From NCBI GenBank assembly GCA_030652115.1, contig JAUSBK010000003.1, forward strand, positions 62,001 to 126,000: a stretch of DNA of 64,000 nucleotides. Direction: 5' to 3'. Below are positions 51,706 through 59,677 of this stretch, piece after piece (position 1 is the stretch's first letter; each line of letters starts with the position of its first letter). Origin of the DNA: Coriobacteriia bacterium. GTDB lineage: Bacteria > Actinomycetota > Coriobacteriia > Anaerosomatales > Anaerosomataceae. Made by a program: the position numbers and the translations under genes. The notes below the pieces were generated by a model. That model saw nothing but the letters and a program-made list of their open reading frames with translations, was not told the origin of the DNA and did not search any database.

Positions 51706-53898
51706 ATGACAAACACACTCTGGAGCAAGACACGGGGAGGGTCGTCCGGCACTCGGCTATTCGCCGCGTACCTGGCACTCGCACTCGTGGTAGCGATGGT
51801 GGGCCCGGGGCTTTCGGTGTTTGCGGCCGAGGGCCACGCCGGTGATGGGGAGGCGCCTGTAGAGGCGGTGCCCGTGGAGCCGGTGATAGAAGCACCCGTG
51901 GTTATCGTTGAAGAGCCGGTAGCCGAGAAACCCGAGTTCGTGGCGGAGGAGCCTGTTGTTGAGGTCGCCGCCCTCGAGTCGCTCGAAGTACCGGTTGTAA
52001 CGGTCGCCGCGGCTGCGGCTACTGTCGTGGCTTTGACCGCGCCCATACCCACACCCGATGACAGCAACTGGATCTGCGCCGGCGGCGTCAAGCTGGACGA
52101 GAATCCGCGAACCGGCACCTACACGTGGGACACGGCGAACACCGAGGAGACCCCGACCACTCCGTCGGACTACTCGATCACCATCACGACCTACCCCGGT
52201 CCTGACGGCGCGATGCTGATGGACTTCACGTCCAACTATCCGGTCGCGCAGGTCAAGGTCAAGGGCAGCGACGGCGCGCTGTTCTACAACTACAGTCCCG
52301 CGGTCACTTCGGCCACCGGGCTGCACGCGCCGGTGAATGCGTCCGGGAAGTACGCGGACATCAGCCACATCGTCTTCTGCTTCGGCACGATCGTGACGCC
52401 GGAGACCGGCGACCTCGATGTCTTCAAGTACCTGGATGCGAATGAGAACGAGAGCTACGACGACGGCGAAGAGATGCTCGCGGGCTGGGAGTTCAGCCTG
52501 TACGACGACGAGGATGCTCTCGTCGGGAGCGGCTCGACAGACGCGCTCGGCAAGCTTTCGTTCACGGGTCTGACCCCCGGCGACTACTACGTCACCGAGA
52601 CGCTCAAGCCTGGCTGGGAGAACACCACGCTGCTCACGCAGTCCATCACCGTTCTTGGTGACGGCACCGTGGAACTGTGGTTCGGCAACATCGAGACCGT
52701 GCTTCCGCCGACGACCGGCGACCTGATCATTTACAAGTTCGAGGACGACAATAGGAACGGCGTGCACGACCCCGGCGAGGCCATGCTGGCCGGCTGGGAG
52801 TTCACCGTGACCCTCGAGTCGCCTCCCATCCTCGATGTGGCGATTGGCGCCTCGGCGATCATGCCTATCGGCTCCGGTCTCACCGATGGTGCTGGCGAGC
52901 TCGAGTTCCTCGGTCTGCTTCCCGACACCTATACCGTGACCGAGACGCCTCAGCCCGGCTGGGACAACGTCACCCCGCTCGTGCAGACCGTCGAGGTCGT
53001 TGCTGGTCAGACCGCCGAGGTCTGGTTCGGCAACGTGCCCCAGGAGGAAGAGCCCGAAACGGGCGGCCTCATCATCTACAAGTACAACGATCTCAACCGG
53101 AACGGCGTTCATGACTTCGGCGAGCCGATGCTCGAGGACTGGGAGTTCACAGTCACGCGTGCGATCGACGGCCAGCTCGAAGTCATGCCTTCGGCCATCG
53201 CGGTCATCGGTAGCGGTCTTACCGATGAGTACGGCGAGCTGTACTTTGGCGGGCTGTGGCCGGGCGAGTACACCGTGACCGAAACGCCGCAGGAAGGGTG
53301 GGACAACATCACCCCGCTCGTCCAGACCGTTCAGGTCGTGGTTGGCGAGGACACCGAGGTTTGGTTCGGCAACGCCGAGGAGTTCCTGCCGTTCTCGTGG
53401 CTCGACCTTGCGATCACCAAGATGGCGAACAGGGAGACCGCTACCGAGGGTGCCCTGATCACCTACACGCTCACCTACTGGAACAACGGCAACATCCCCG
53501 CGGAGAACTACACGATCGTCGATGACTTCGACGAGCGCTACGTGTCCGTGGTCAATGCCAACGGCGGCGTCGTCTCGGGCGGCAAGATCACCTGGACGTT
53601 CTCCGGTCCGCTGACGCAGGAAGCCGGCAAGCAGACGCTCACTTACACCGTGCGCGTTTCGGCCAACATGCCTACAGGGACCACGAACGTCGATAACACA
53701 GTCGTCATCAGCCATCCGCGTGACGAGGATTCGTCCAACAACACGGCCAGGGAACGTGTGGTCGTGAGTGTGGTCGCGAGTTCGGGCGAACCGTTCCTGC
53801 CGTTCACCGGTGGGGACTACACCCTGTTGTTCGGATTCGCTGTGGCCATCGCGGCACTCGGACTGCTGCTTAGGTCACGGACGGATACCGCAGCGTAG
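51706..53898 (+). CDS. LPFTG-anchored surface protein with SdrD B-like repeats, copy 1
   Basis: A 730-residue wall protein. Signal peptide at residues about 15-40, then a Pro/Glu/Val-rich stalk and a unique domain (about 120-240). Three SdrD B/CnaB-like repeats follow, each with a Ca-site-like DxNxN(G/E)xxDxGE loop, a Lys in the first strand (VFKYLD, IYKFED, IYKYND), Glu in VTET and Asn in WFGN, as needed for internal isopeptide bonds. A DUF11-type domain (about 560-680) precedes the sortase signal LPFTG (698-702), a membrane segment and a basic tail. GGGGAGGTG precedes the ATG at 51706. Confidence 0.9.
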   Translation: MTNTLWSKTRGGSSGTRLFAAYLALALVVAMVGPGLSVFAAEGHAGDGEAPVEAVPVEPVIEAPVVIVEEPVAEKPEFVAEEPVVEVAALESLEVPVVTVAAAAATVVALTAPIPTPDDSNWICAGGVKLDENPRTGTYTWDTANTEETPTTPSDYSITITTYPGPDGAMLMDFTSNYPVAQVKVKGSDGALFYNYSPAVTSATGLHAPVNASGKYADISHIVFCFGTIVTPETGDLDVFKYLDANENESYDDGEEMLAGWEFSLYDDEDALVGSGSTDALGKLSFTGLTPGDYYVTETLKPGWENTTLLTQSITVLGDGTVELWFGNIETVLPPTTGDLIIYKFEDDNRNGVHDPGEAMLAGWEFTVTLESPPILDVAIGASAIMPIGSGLTDGAGELEFLGLLPDTYTVTETPQPGWDNVTPLVQTVEVVAGQTAEVWFGNVPQEEEPETGGLIIYKYNDLNRNGVHDFGEPMLEDWEFTVTRAIDGQLEVMPSAIAVIGSGLTDEYGELYFGGLWPGEYTVTETPQEGWDNITPLVQTVQVVVGEDTEVWFGNAEEFLPFSWLDLAITKMANRETATEGALITYTLTYWNNGNIPAENYTIVDDFDERYVSVVNANGGVVSGGKITWTFSGPLTQEAGKQTLTYTVRVSANMPTGTTNVDNTVVISHPRDEDSSNNTARERVVVSVVASSGEPFLPFTGGDYTLLFGFAVAIAALGLLLRSRTDTAA

Positions 53899-53954
53899 AG
53901 TGTGTGTGCTCTGATTCCGACTGGGACCGCACACAGGGGTCTCTAGGCTGCAGG

Positions 53955-53990
53955 GAGGCGCGTCTGCGAGAGCAGGCGCGCCTCTTAGTT
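53955..53990 (+). terminator. terminator of LPFTG cassette 1
   Basis: GAGGCGCGTCTGC (53955-53967) pairs along all 13 bases with 53972-53984 (one G-T pair), loop GAGA, followed by TTAGTTT. The same hairpin ends cassette 2. Confidence 0.85.
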
Positions 53991-54128
53991 TCCCGAGCCG
54001 GGTGGTGTGGTGACCGTGTGAGGAGCATTGCGCAGCCGTTCGTCGAGGGGCGTTGCCGTCTAGATGGTCGTTTTGTGCCGTACGTCACAATTCGCGTGCA
54101 ATCGCTGCGGAGTGGTACTAGTCTGAGG

Positions 54129-54159
54129 GCGGACCCGATCGCAGGGGTCCGCGTTGACA
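54129..54159 (+). promoter_or_regulatory. promoter region of LPFTG cassette 2
   Basis: TTGACA at 54154-54159, as in cassette 1; the matching -10 is unclear here. A perfect hairpin, GCGGACCC (54129-54136) with GGGTCCGC (54145-54152), ends one base before the -35. The region 53991-54128 holds nothing else recognisable. Confidence 0.4.
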
Positions 54160-54183
54160 TGCGTGGTTGCGAATAGCACGAAC

Positions 54184-54284
54184 AGGGAGCGCGGATACGT
54201 CGGAACTATCCACGGTCACCGGAGTCCGACGAGGAGCGAATGGTGAGACCGGCCCGCCCAAGGGTCGGCTTTGTCTTTTTTTGG
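54184..54284 (+). ncRNA. candidate riboswitch/attenuator leader, copy 2
   Basis: Near-identical to 51563-51660. GGATA (54193-54197) and TATCC (54207-54211) close a loop with CGTCGGA (54198-54204), complementary to TCCGACG (54225-54231). CGGTCACC (54213-54220) faces GGTGAGACCG (54242-54251), which competes with ACCGGCCC/GGGTCGGC, followed by TTTGTCTTTTTTT. Differences from copy 1 lie mainly in loops and at single positions. Same position relative to the second surface gene. Confidence 0.65.
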
Positions 54285-54335
54285 GATGCGCCGTCTGTCG
54301 GAGACGGTCCGCACATCAGCAAGGGGGGCACAGCA

Positions 54336-56120
54336 ATGCCGAGTAGACTGAACACGCTGTGGAAGAGAATCTCGGGAGGGGACCGGGGAAGGCGGGTCTT
54401 TGCCGTCTACATGGTGCTCGTCTTCGTGATCGGCGTGACGGCGCAGGGGATCGCGTCCTCCGCGTCTACCGACGAATCGACCACCACGCCGGAGCCGGTC
54501 GTTGTCGAGGAGCCGGTCGTCGTTGAGGAACCTGTCGCTATCGAGGAGCCGGTCGTTACCGAGGAACCGGTCGTTACCGAGGAACCGGTCGAGGCTCCTG
54601 CCGAGGAGACCCCGGCGCCTGTCGAGATACCTGCGGTAGAGTCGGCGCCTATCGAGGATGTCGCGCCGACCGCCGTCGCGCTTGCGCAGATCGCCACCAC
54701 CACCTTCCATGATGACGGCGCCGCAGACGCGTGGGGTAACGGTATCTACAACGGCACCGAAGAGGAGTGGCTCGCCGGCTTCGCGTACGACCTCTATGGC
54801 GGCTCGAGCGCGGACGGTCCCTGGACCTACATCACCTCGGCCACCAGTGACACCAACGGCGAAGCCGATCTCGGGGCACATCCCTACGGCTGGTACAAGG
54901 TCGTTCAGACGCTCACCGACGACCAGCTCTTCAACGGCTGGGAGTGCATGACGAGCGGCGGGGTGAAGATCTTCGAGGCCACCGGTGAGCAGAACCCGGG
55001 CCTGTGGTTCGGCCTCACCCAGCGGACCATCATCGAGGTCTACAAGTACAGCGACGATGATGAGGACGGCCGCCACGATGATGAAGAGGCCATGCTCTCC
55101 GGCTGGGAGTTCACCCTCTACGACAGCGCCGGCAACGAGCTCAGGTCCGGCCTGACGAACGATGACGGCTTGCTCGTCTTCTTCCCCGTGCCGAATGGCG
55201 CGTACCTGGTGACGGAGACCCCGCAGGCCGGCTGGGAGAACACGACGCCCCTGACACGTGAGCTTGCCATCAACGGCCAGTGCACGGAGGTTTGGTTCGG
55301 CAACAGCCGTGACCGTGGCGATCTCGAGGTCTACAAGTACTACGACGATGACGGGGACGGCGTGCACGACGGCATCGAGGACATGCTCGAGGGCTGGGAG
55401 TTCACGCTCTACGACAGCACGGGCGCAGTGGCCGACAGAGGCCTGACGGACGCAAACGGCCTGCTCGTCTTCAGCGACCTTACCCCCGGCGACTATACCG
55501 TCGTCGAGACGCTCAAGCCTGGTTGGAAGAACACGACCAGCCTCAGGCAGTCCGTCGTCGTGGTCGATGACGAAACCATGTCGGTCTGGTTCGGCAACGT
55601 GGAGTTCCAGCCCTTCACTGAACTCGATCTCGCTATCACCAAACTCGCGGATGACCACACCGTCGATGAGGGCCAGCTCGTGACCTACACGCTCACGTAC
55701 TGGAACCTCATGACCGAAGAGGACGCCTACGACTACACGATCGTTGACGACTACGACCAGCGCTACCTCACCATCGTGAACTCCAACGGAGGGACCGTTG
55801 CTGACGGCAAGATCAGCTGGAAGTTCGCCGGTCCGCTCTCCTACGAGATGGGCAAGCAGACCCTCACGTACACCGCGCGCGTCTCGGCAGACATGCCCGA
55901 CAAGACAACCTACATCGACAACGTTGTCGTCATCGACGACGACCGCGACTTCAACTACACGAACAACCGCGACGACGAGCGCGTCGTCTACAACCCGGGC
56001 GACCCGGACGACCCGTTCCTGCCGTTCACGGGTGGAGAGTATCGGATGTTGTTCGGATTCGCCGTGGCTGCGGCAGTGCTCGGACTGCTGCTCAGGCTAC
56101 GGACGGATAACGCGGCCTAG
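54336..56120 (+). CDS. LPFTG-anchored surface protein with SdrD B-like repeats, copy 2
   Basis: A 594-residue paralogue of 51706-53898. Signal peptide at about 20-45, a stalk of EEPVV-type six-residue repeats, a diverged CnaB-like domain (about 125-230), two SdrD B-like repeats (VYKYSDDDEDG..., VYKYYDDDGDG..., each with VTET/VVET and WFGN), a DUF11-type domain with the shared LDLAITKLAD...LTYTLTYWN-like pattern, then LPFTG (562-566), membrane helix and RLR tail. AAGGGGGG precedes the ATG at 54336. The shared leader, gene and terminator show that the whole cassette was duplicated. Confidence 0.9.
   Translation: MPSRLNTLWKRISGGDRGRRVFAVYMVLVFVIGVTAQGIASSASTDESTTTPEPVVVEEPVVVEEPVAIEEPVVTEEPVVTEEPVEAPAEETPAPVEIPAVESAPIEDVAPTAVALAQIATTTFHDDGAADAWGNGIYNGTEEEWLAGFAYDLYGGSSADGPWTYITSATSDTNGEADLGAHPYGWYKVVQTLTDDQLFNGWECMTSGGVKIFEATGEQNPGLWFGLTQRTIIEVYKYSDDDEDGRHDDEEAMLSGWEFTLYDSAGNELRSGLTNDDGLLVFFPVPNGAYLVTETPQAGWENTTPLTRELAINGQCTEVWFGNSRDRGDLEVYKYYDDDGDGVHDGIEDMLEGWEFTLYDSTGAVADRGLTDANGLLVFSDLTPGDYTVVETLKPGWKNTTSLRQSVVVVDDETMSVWFGNVEFQPFTELDLAITKLADDHTVDEGQLVTYTLTYWNLMTEEDAYDYTIVDDYDQRYLTIVNSNGGTVADGKISWKFAGPLSYEMGKQTLTYTARVSADMPDKTTYIDNVVVIDDDRDFNYTNNRDDERVVYNPGDPDDPFLPFTGGEYRMLFGFAVAAAVLGLLLRLRTDNAA
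54491..54592 (+). repeat. 18-base tandem repeats coding the EPVVxE stalk
   Basis: Five full units and part of a sixth of an 18-base repeat (GGAGCCGGTCGTT-like, 54491 onwards) encode six-residue EEPVVx units of the wall-spanning stalk. Unit number may vary by slippage between strains. Confidence 0.75.
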
Positions 56121-56174
56121 CGTGTGTGCGCTCTGATCCGACCAGGCCGCACATAGGGGTCGCCAGGCTGCAGG

Positions 56175-56205
56175 GAGGCGCGTCTGCGAGAGCAGGCGCG
56201 CCTTT
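56175..56205 (+). terminator. terminator of LPFTG cassette 2
   Basis: Same hairpin as at 53955: GAGGCGCGTCTGC, GAGA loop and its complement, followed by TTTCG. About 50 bases upstream of it are also shared with cassette 1. Confidence 0.8.
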
Positions 56206-56232
56206 CGCATGCGTGGGTGGCCTCCGGAACAT

Positions 56233-56269
56233 GACGAGACCCCGGGGAGGGAGTTTCCGGGGTCTCGTC
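56233..56269. terminator. convergent hairpin between cassette 2 and the HExxH gene
   Basis: GACGAGACCCCGG (56233-56245) pairs perfectly with CCGGGGTCTCGTC (56257-56269). It lies 22 bases beyond the stop of the minus-strand gene; probably bidirectional. Confidence 0.7.
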
Positions 56270-56290
56270 GGGCGACTGTTCTGAGTGGGC

Positions 56291-56875
56291 CTAGTTGGGG
56301 GGAACGTTCTCGCCCCAGTCGATGACGCCGTTGTCGCGGTAGTCGATGATGTGCCAGATCTCGTGGCCGATGATCCTTGAGAGGCTCGCGGTGTGCGTCG
56401 GGCTGATCACGATGCGGCCTGACTTGTAGTACGCCACTGCCTGGTAGCCGCTTGCGTCACCGAAGGTCACCGAGGTGCCGGCGAGGATCGGGTACTGTGC
56501 GATGTATCCCGCAAGGATGCTCTGCGCTTGGGCCAGTTCGTCGCCGGAGGCGGCAGGGGCGGCGGCGGTCGCCGAGCCGGTGCTCACCGTGCGGGTCGTG
56601 GACCGCGTGGTAACGACCGGCTGGATGACCGTCTCGGTCCGAGCGCGAGCGGTGAAGCTTGTGGAGAGCGGCTGCTCGGTTGCCACAGCCAGCTTGGTGG
56701 CGGTCGTGGTGCTCGCGGTGATCTTGCTCCTGAAGTCCGACGCCCGGGTGGCCGCGTCAGCGGCGACGGCGTTCGGCAGGATGCCTGCCACGAGGGTGAG
56801 GGTCAAAGCTGCCGTGATGGTGGTCGCGGCGAAGCGGAGCCAGCGGCTCTTGCCCCAGTTGGTCTTGCTTGCCAT
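56291..56875 (-). CDS. exported protein with C-terminal HExxH motif
   Basis: A 194-residue protein. The signal peptide (about 10-38) is followed by a Thr/Ala-rich linker, then a compact C-terminal domain ending GHEIWHIIDYRDNG (H171, E172, H175), a zincin-type HExxH. A third metal ligand cannot be identified with certainty, and the chain stops only about 20 residues later, short for a complete metallopeptidase. Similar endings occur in uncharacterised actinobacterial exported proteins. ATG 56875 has AAGGGGCG upstream; a start 70 codons earlier lies in the riboswitch and is rejected. Controlled by the c-di-GMP-I riboswitch at 56965-57060. Confidence 0.75.
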   Translation of the reverse strand: MASKTNWGKSRWLRFAATTITAALTLTLVAGILPNAVAADAATRASDFRSKITASTTTATKLAVATEQPLSTSFTARARTETVIQPVVTTRSTTRTVSTGSATAAAPAASGDELAQAQSILAGYIAQYPILAGTSVTFGDASGYQAVAYYKSGRIVISPTHTASLSRIIGHEIWHIIDYRDNGVIDWGENVPPN

Positions 56876-56907
56876 TCGAATCGCCCCTTGTCCGAGTTCC
56901 CGCGCAC

Positions 56908-56951
56908 ATCGGCCCGACTCATCCCTGAAAGGTTTGGATGGTGTCGGGCCG
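56908..56951 (-). promoter_or_regulatory. expression-platform hairpin of the c-di-GMP riboswitch
   Basis: On the minus strand, CGGCCCGAC pairs with GTCGGGCCG, and inside it CATCC pairs with GGATG. It lies between the aptamer and the start codon of the HExxH gene. There is no T-run after it, so whether it works as a terminator is open. Confidence 0.5.
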
Positions 56952-56964
56952 CTGGTGCTTGGGC

Positions 56965-57060
56965 TCGAACCTTCGGTAATCCGGCTGTCGTGGGAAGCGA
57001 GGCTTCCTTTAGACCCGTGACTTTGCGGAGCTGGCCTTTCGACCGGCTGTGCCTTTTCGG
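56965..57060 (-). ncRNA. c-di-GMP-I (GEMM) riboswitch
   Basis: Read on the minus strand, the aptamer shows AGCCGG-TCGAAAGG near its 5' end, the conserved CCGCAAAGTCACGGGTCTAAAGG block (complement of 57007-57029), then GACAGCCGGATTACCG (complement of 56974-56989). This matches the class I layout: GAAA-type tetraloop, GCAAAG, the receptor-side CUAA, and the closing GGUUACC-like strand. It precedes the HExxH gene by about 90 bases. The remaining gap 57061-57205 holds the divergent start region of the sortase gene. Confidence 0.85.
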
Positions 57061-57205
57061 GAGCGTTCCGATGTTCGCTTTTCAAACACTTACACTGTGT
57101 CTATCGGCACTGGTGCTGTGGACTTGAGTCCGTTTGTGGCATTCGTCACAGGTTTCATGTGCGTGCCGTCACAGCCTGAGCACGGCGAGAGGAGGGTCAG
57201 GCCCC

Positions 57206-57877
57206 ATGAAGCGCTCTGCGCGATGGACCCGTGCGGCGAGCAATCTCCTGCTCGGCGTGGCGCTCGGACTCCTCTCGTACTACACCCTCACAACGCTGCT
57301 CACCGAGGTCGCCCAGCGTGACCTCCGTGACGAGCACGCTGACGTCGTGGCGTTCGCGGCGGAGGATCCCGAAGCGTCGCTCGAGACGTCAGCCGGCCCC
57401 GCGCTCGACTTCACCGGGTGGAGTGAGCAGGACGAGACGTACTGGGTCGCGCTCGCCGAAGGCGAGGCCTTCGGCAGGATCGTCATCCCTGTTATCGGCC
57501 TGGATGCGATCGTCATGAACGGTGTCAGCCCAAACGATCTTCGCCGTGGCCCCGGCTGGATCGACTGGACGGATCTGCCCGGGCCCACAGGCACCTGCGG
57601 CATCTCGGGGCATCGCACGACGTACGGCGCCCCGTTCCGCCGCGTGGATGAACTCAAACCGGGTGATACCATCGACGTGTACTCGCCGTACCGCCGCTAC
57701 CGCTACGAGGTCACCGGCACGCTCATCGTGCTGCCGAGTCAGACCGAGGTGGTGGATTCGACCGAGCAGCCGACGCTGACGCTCACCGCATGCCATCCGC
57801 TGTACAGCGCGGCGTACCGGATCGCGGTCCAGGCCAAGCTCGTGGACGTGCGGCTCGTCGAGGCAACCGAGGAGTAG
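57206..57877 (+). CDS. srt: sortase (class D/E-like)
   Basis: A 223-residue membrane-anchored transpeptidase. N-terminal helix at about 12-35, then the sortase barrel with catalytic H136 (CGISGHRTTYGAPF), C196 (TLTACHP) and R205. The TLTAC form and overall length suggest class D or E. It is the only sortase in the window and lies beside two LPFTG proteins, which are its likely substrates. AGGAGGG precedes the ATG at 57206; an earlier in-frame start is rejected. Confidence 0.93.
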   Translation: MKRSARWTRAASNLLLGVALGLLSYYTLTTLLTEVAQRDLRDEHADVVAFAAEDPEASLETSAGPALDFTGWSEQDETYWVALAEGEAFGRIVIPVIGLDAIVMNGVSPNDLRRGPGWIDWTDLPGPTGTCGISGHRTTYGAPFRRVDELKPGDTIDVYSPYRRYRYEVTGTLIVLPSQTEVVDSTEQPTLTLTACHPLYSAAYRIAVQAKLVDVRLVEATEE

Positions 57878-57886
57878 GGGACGCAC

Positions 57887-58828
57887 ATGCGAGTCGTCGT
57901 GACCGGCGGGGCGGGCTTCATCGGCAGCAGCCTGGTATATGCGCTCATCAGCGGCAGGTCGGAGGTCTCGATCATCGACGACCTGTCCACGGGATCCATG
58001 GACAACGTCCATCCCGCCGCAGCCTTCCGCAGGCTCGATATCACAGGGCCCGGCCTGGCCGAGGCCATCGCAGCGGCATCCCCGGACGTGGTCGTCCACC
58101 TTGCGGCGCAGGTGAGCGTGCATGTCTCGATCGCGGACCCCGAGCTCGATCGTCGCGTGAACGTCGAGGGCACCCGGGCCGTAGCGGAGGCAGCGGTCGC
58201 AGCCGGCGCTCGGCGTGTGCTCTTCGCGTCGTCGGCGGCTGTCTATGGCGACCCGACCGAACTTCCGCTTACCGAGGAGTCGCCCACCGCGCCCGCGGTG
58301 CCGTACGGCCACTCCAAACTCGCTGCCGAAGGCGTGCTTGCCGAGGTCCTGCGACCCGCTGGCGTCGACTTCGCGGCGTTCCGCTTCGCCAACGTCTACG
58401 GCCCGCGTCAGAAGGCCGAGGGGGAGGGCGGCGTCGTGGCCCAGTTCGGCACGCGCATGGCGCGGCGCGAGACGCCGGTCATCTACGGGACCGGCAAGCA
58501 GACGCGCGACTTCATCTTCGTGGCCGACGTGGTGAACGCGTGCGTGCAGGCTGCCGAGTTCGAGGGCACGCTGGCGCTGCCCGGTGCGAACGGTCCTGCG
58601 TACAACATCTCCACCGGCAGGGCCACCTCGGTGAACATGCTTGCCGAGGGGCTGCGGGTGACGATGCGCTATCCCGGCACGATCGAGCACGTCGATCCGC
58701 GTGCGGGCGACGTCGATGAGAGCGTCCTTTCGCCCGAGAAAGCCGAGCGCATCTTCGGCTGGCGCGCCGCTGTAGAGCTGCAGACCGGCCTTGGCGGAAC
58801 GGCTGCCTGGTTCCTTCAGCACCAATGA
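57887..58828 (+). CDS. NAD-dependent epimerase/dehydratase, UDP-glucose 4-epimerase-like
   Basis: A 313-residue short-chain dehydrogenase of the extended type. GGAGFIGSSL binds NAD, SSAAVYGDP holds the catalytic Ser, and YGHSK (YxxxK) the Tyr/Lys pair; FRFANVYGPRQ is the extended-SDR block. The closest pattern is GalE-like nucleotide-sugar epimerases. It lies nine bases after the sortase gene and overlaps the next gene by four bases. It may supply sugars for the cell envelope. Confidence 0.85.
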   Translation: MRVVVTGGAGFIGSSLVYALISGRSEVSIIDDLSTGSMDNVHPAAAFRRLDITGPGLAEAIAAASPDVVVHLAAQVSVHVSIADPELDRRVNVEGTRAVAEAAVAAGARRVLFASSAAVYGDPTELPLTEESPTAPAVPYGHSKLAAEGVLAEVLRPAGVDFAAFRFANVYGPRQKAEGEGGVVAQFGTRMARRETPVIYGTGKQTRDFIFVADVVNACVQAAEFEGTLALPGANGPAYNISTGRATSVNMLAEGLRVTMRYPGTIEHVDPRAGDVDESVLSPEKAERIFGWRAAVELQTGLGGTAAWFLQHQ

Positions 58829-59376
58829 GCTCACCACAGGACACGGATGACGGAGCACGGAGGGTCGAGGATCTCTACCGCGCGAAGGCCCGTGCCGAGG
58901 TGGACGCCGCCGAGGCGCTGGTCCCCGGGGCCAGCGTGGTGCGTGGGCAGGGCGATGTGCTCGCAGATGTGTTGCTCGTGAAGGGCGAACCCGGTCCCGG
59001 GGACCGTGCGAAGAAGCGCGCGCTTGCTGGCGAGGACGGTGCGGCGATCGGCCGTGCGCTCGACGCTCTCGGCATGTCCCCGGCACGCTTCGCTGTGTGT
59101 ACTCGCGTTGGACCGGCGAAGGCGAAGCGCATCGAACGTCTCCGGCTGCTCGCCGAGGCCGTCGACCCGCGTACGATCGTGCTGCTCGACGAGCACGCCT
59201 CCGAGGACTTCGGGCGCGCGTTCGGGATGCCGACGCCTGCACCCGGCATCGTGGTCAGCATACTCGGGCGGGACGTGCTGGCGGTGGATGGCTTCGAGGC
59301 GTCACTCGGCGATGAGAAGCACAAGCGACGCGTGTGGAGCCAGCTGAAGGCGCTCGAGAGACACGGGCAGCTCTAG
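58825..59376 (+). CDS. degenerate uracil-DNA-glycosylase-fold protein
   Basis: A 183-residue protein. VLLVKGEPGPGDRAKKRALAG followed by GRALDALGM resembles the GExPGxxED...G..LL opening of family 4 UDGs, but the catalytic acidic position and the four cluster cysteines of that family are absent (only C92). The C-terminal half (TIVLLDEHASEDFG onward) keeps the alpha/beta pattern. It may be an inactive relative; the assignment rests on pattern only. The ATG overlaps the epimerase stop. Followed by a terminator. Confidence 0.5.
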   Translation: MSSPQDTDDGARRVEDLYRAKARAEVDAAEALVPGASVVRGQGDVLADVLLVKGEPGPGDRAKKRALAGEDGAAIGRALDALGMSPARFAVCTRVGPAKAKRIERLRLLAEAVDPRTIVLLDEHASEDFGRAFGMPTPAPGIVVSILGRDVLAVDGFEASLGDEKHKRRVWSQLKALERHGQL

Positions 59377-59385
59377 AGAACACGA

Positions 59386-59408
59386 ACGGGCGCCCATCGG
59401 GCGCCCGT
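59386..59408. terminator. convergent terminator
   Basis: ACGGGCGCCC (59386-59395) and GGGCGCCCGT (59399-59408), loop ATC, between the UDG-like gene and the oppositely oriented ferredoxin gene. Confidence 0.8.
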
Positions 59409-59430
59409 CTGGTCATTGGATGCGGTGGGG

Positions 59431-59619
59431 CTAGTCCTCTTCGATCTCCGTGATGGCGCCCATCGGGCACTCCTCCATGCAGGTCCCGCAGCCCGTGCAG
59501 TCGTCCTCGTTCACCGGCTGAGTGACGTCATCCACGAGTTCGAGCACGCCCTCCGGGCACGCGTCCACGCAGATACCGCAGCCTGAGCACTCGTCCTCGT
59601 CGATGATGGGTCGGGGCAT
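59431..59619 (-). CDS. 2[4Fe-4S] ferredoxin
   Basis: A 62-residue ferredoxin with two full motifs, CSGCGICVDACP and CTGCGTCMEECP, in an acidic chain (the classic clostridial-type arrangement). It is a natural electron acceptor of the pyruvate:ferredoxin oxidoreductases in this window. GGAGACG precedes the ATG at 59619. A perfect promoter lies upstream (59678-59706). Single-gene transcript, divergent from dnaK. Confidence 0.94.
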   Translation of the reverse strand: MPRPIIDEDECSGCGICVDACPEGVLELVDDVTQPVNEDDCTGCGTCMEECPMGAITEIEED

Positions 59620-59677
59620 GGGCGTCTCCTTCTGGCTCTCGCACCGCGCACGCGCGGCGGCGGGTGTGTCGCGGCGG

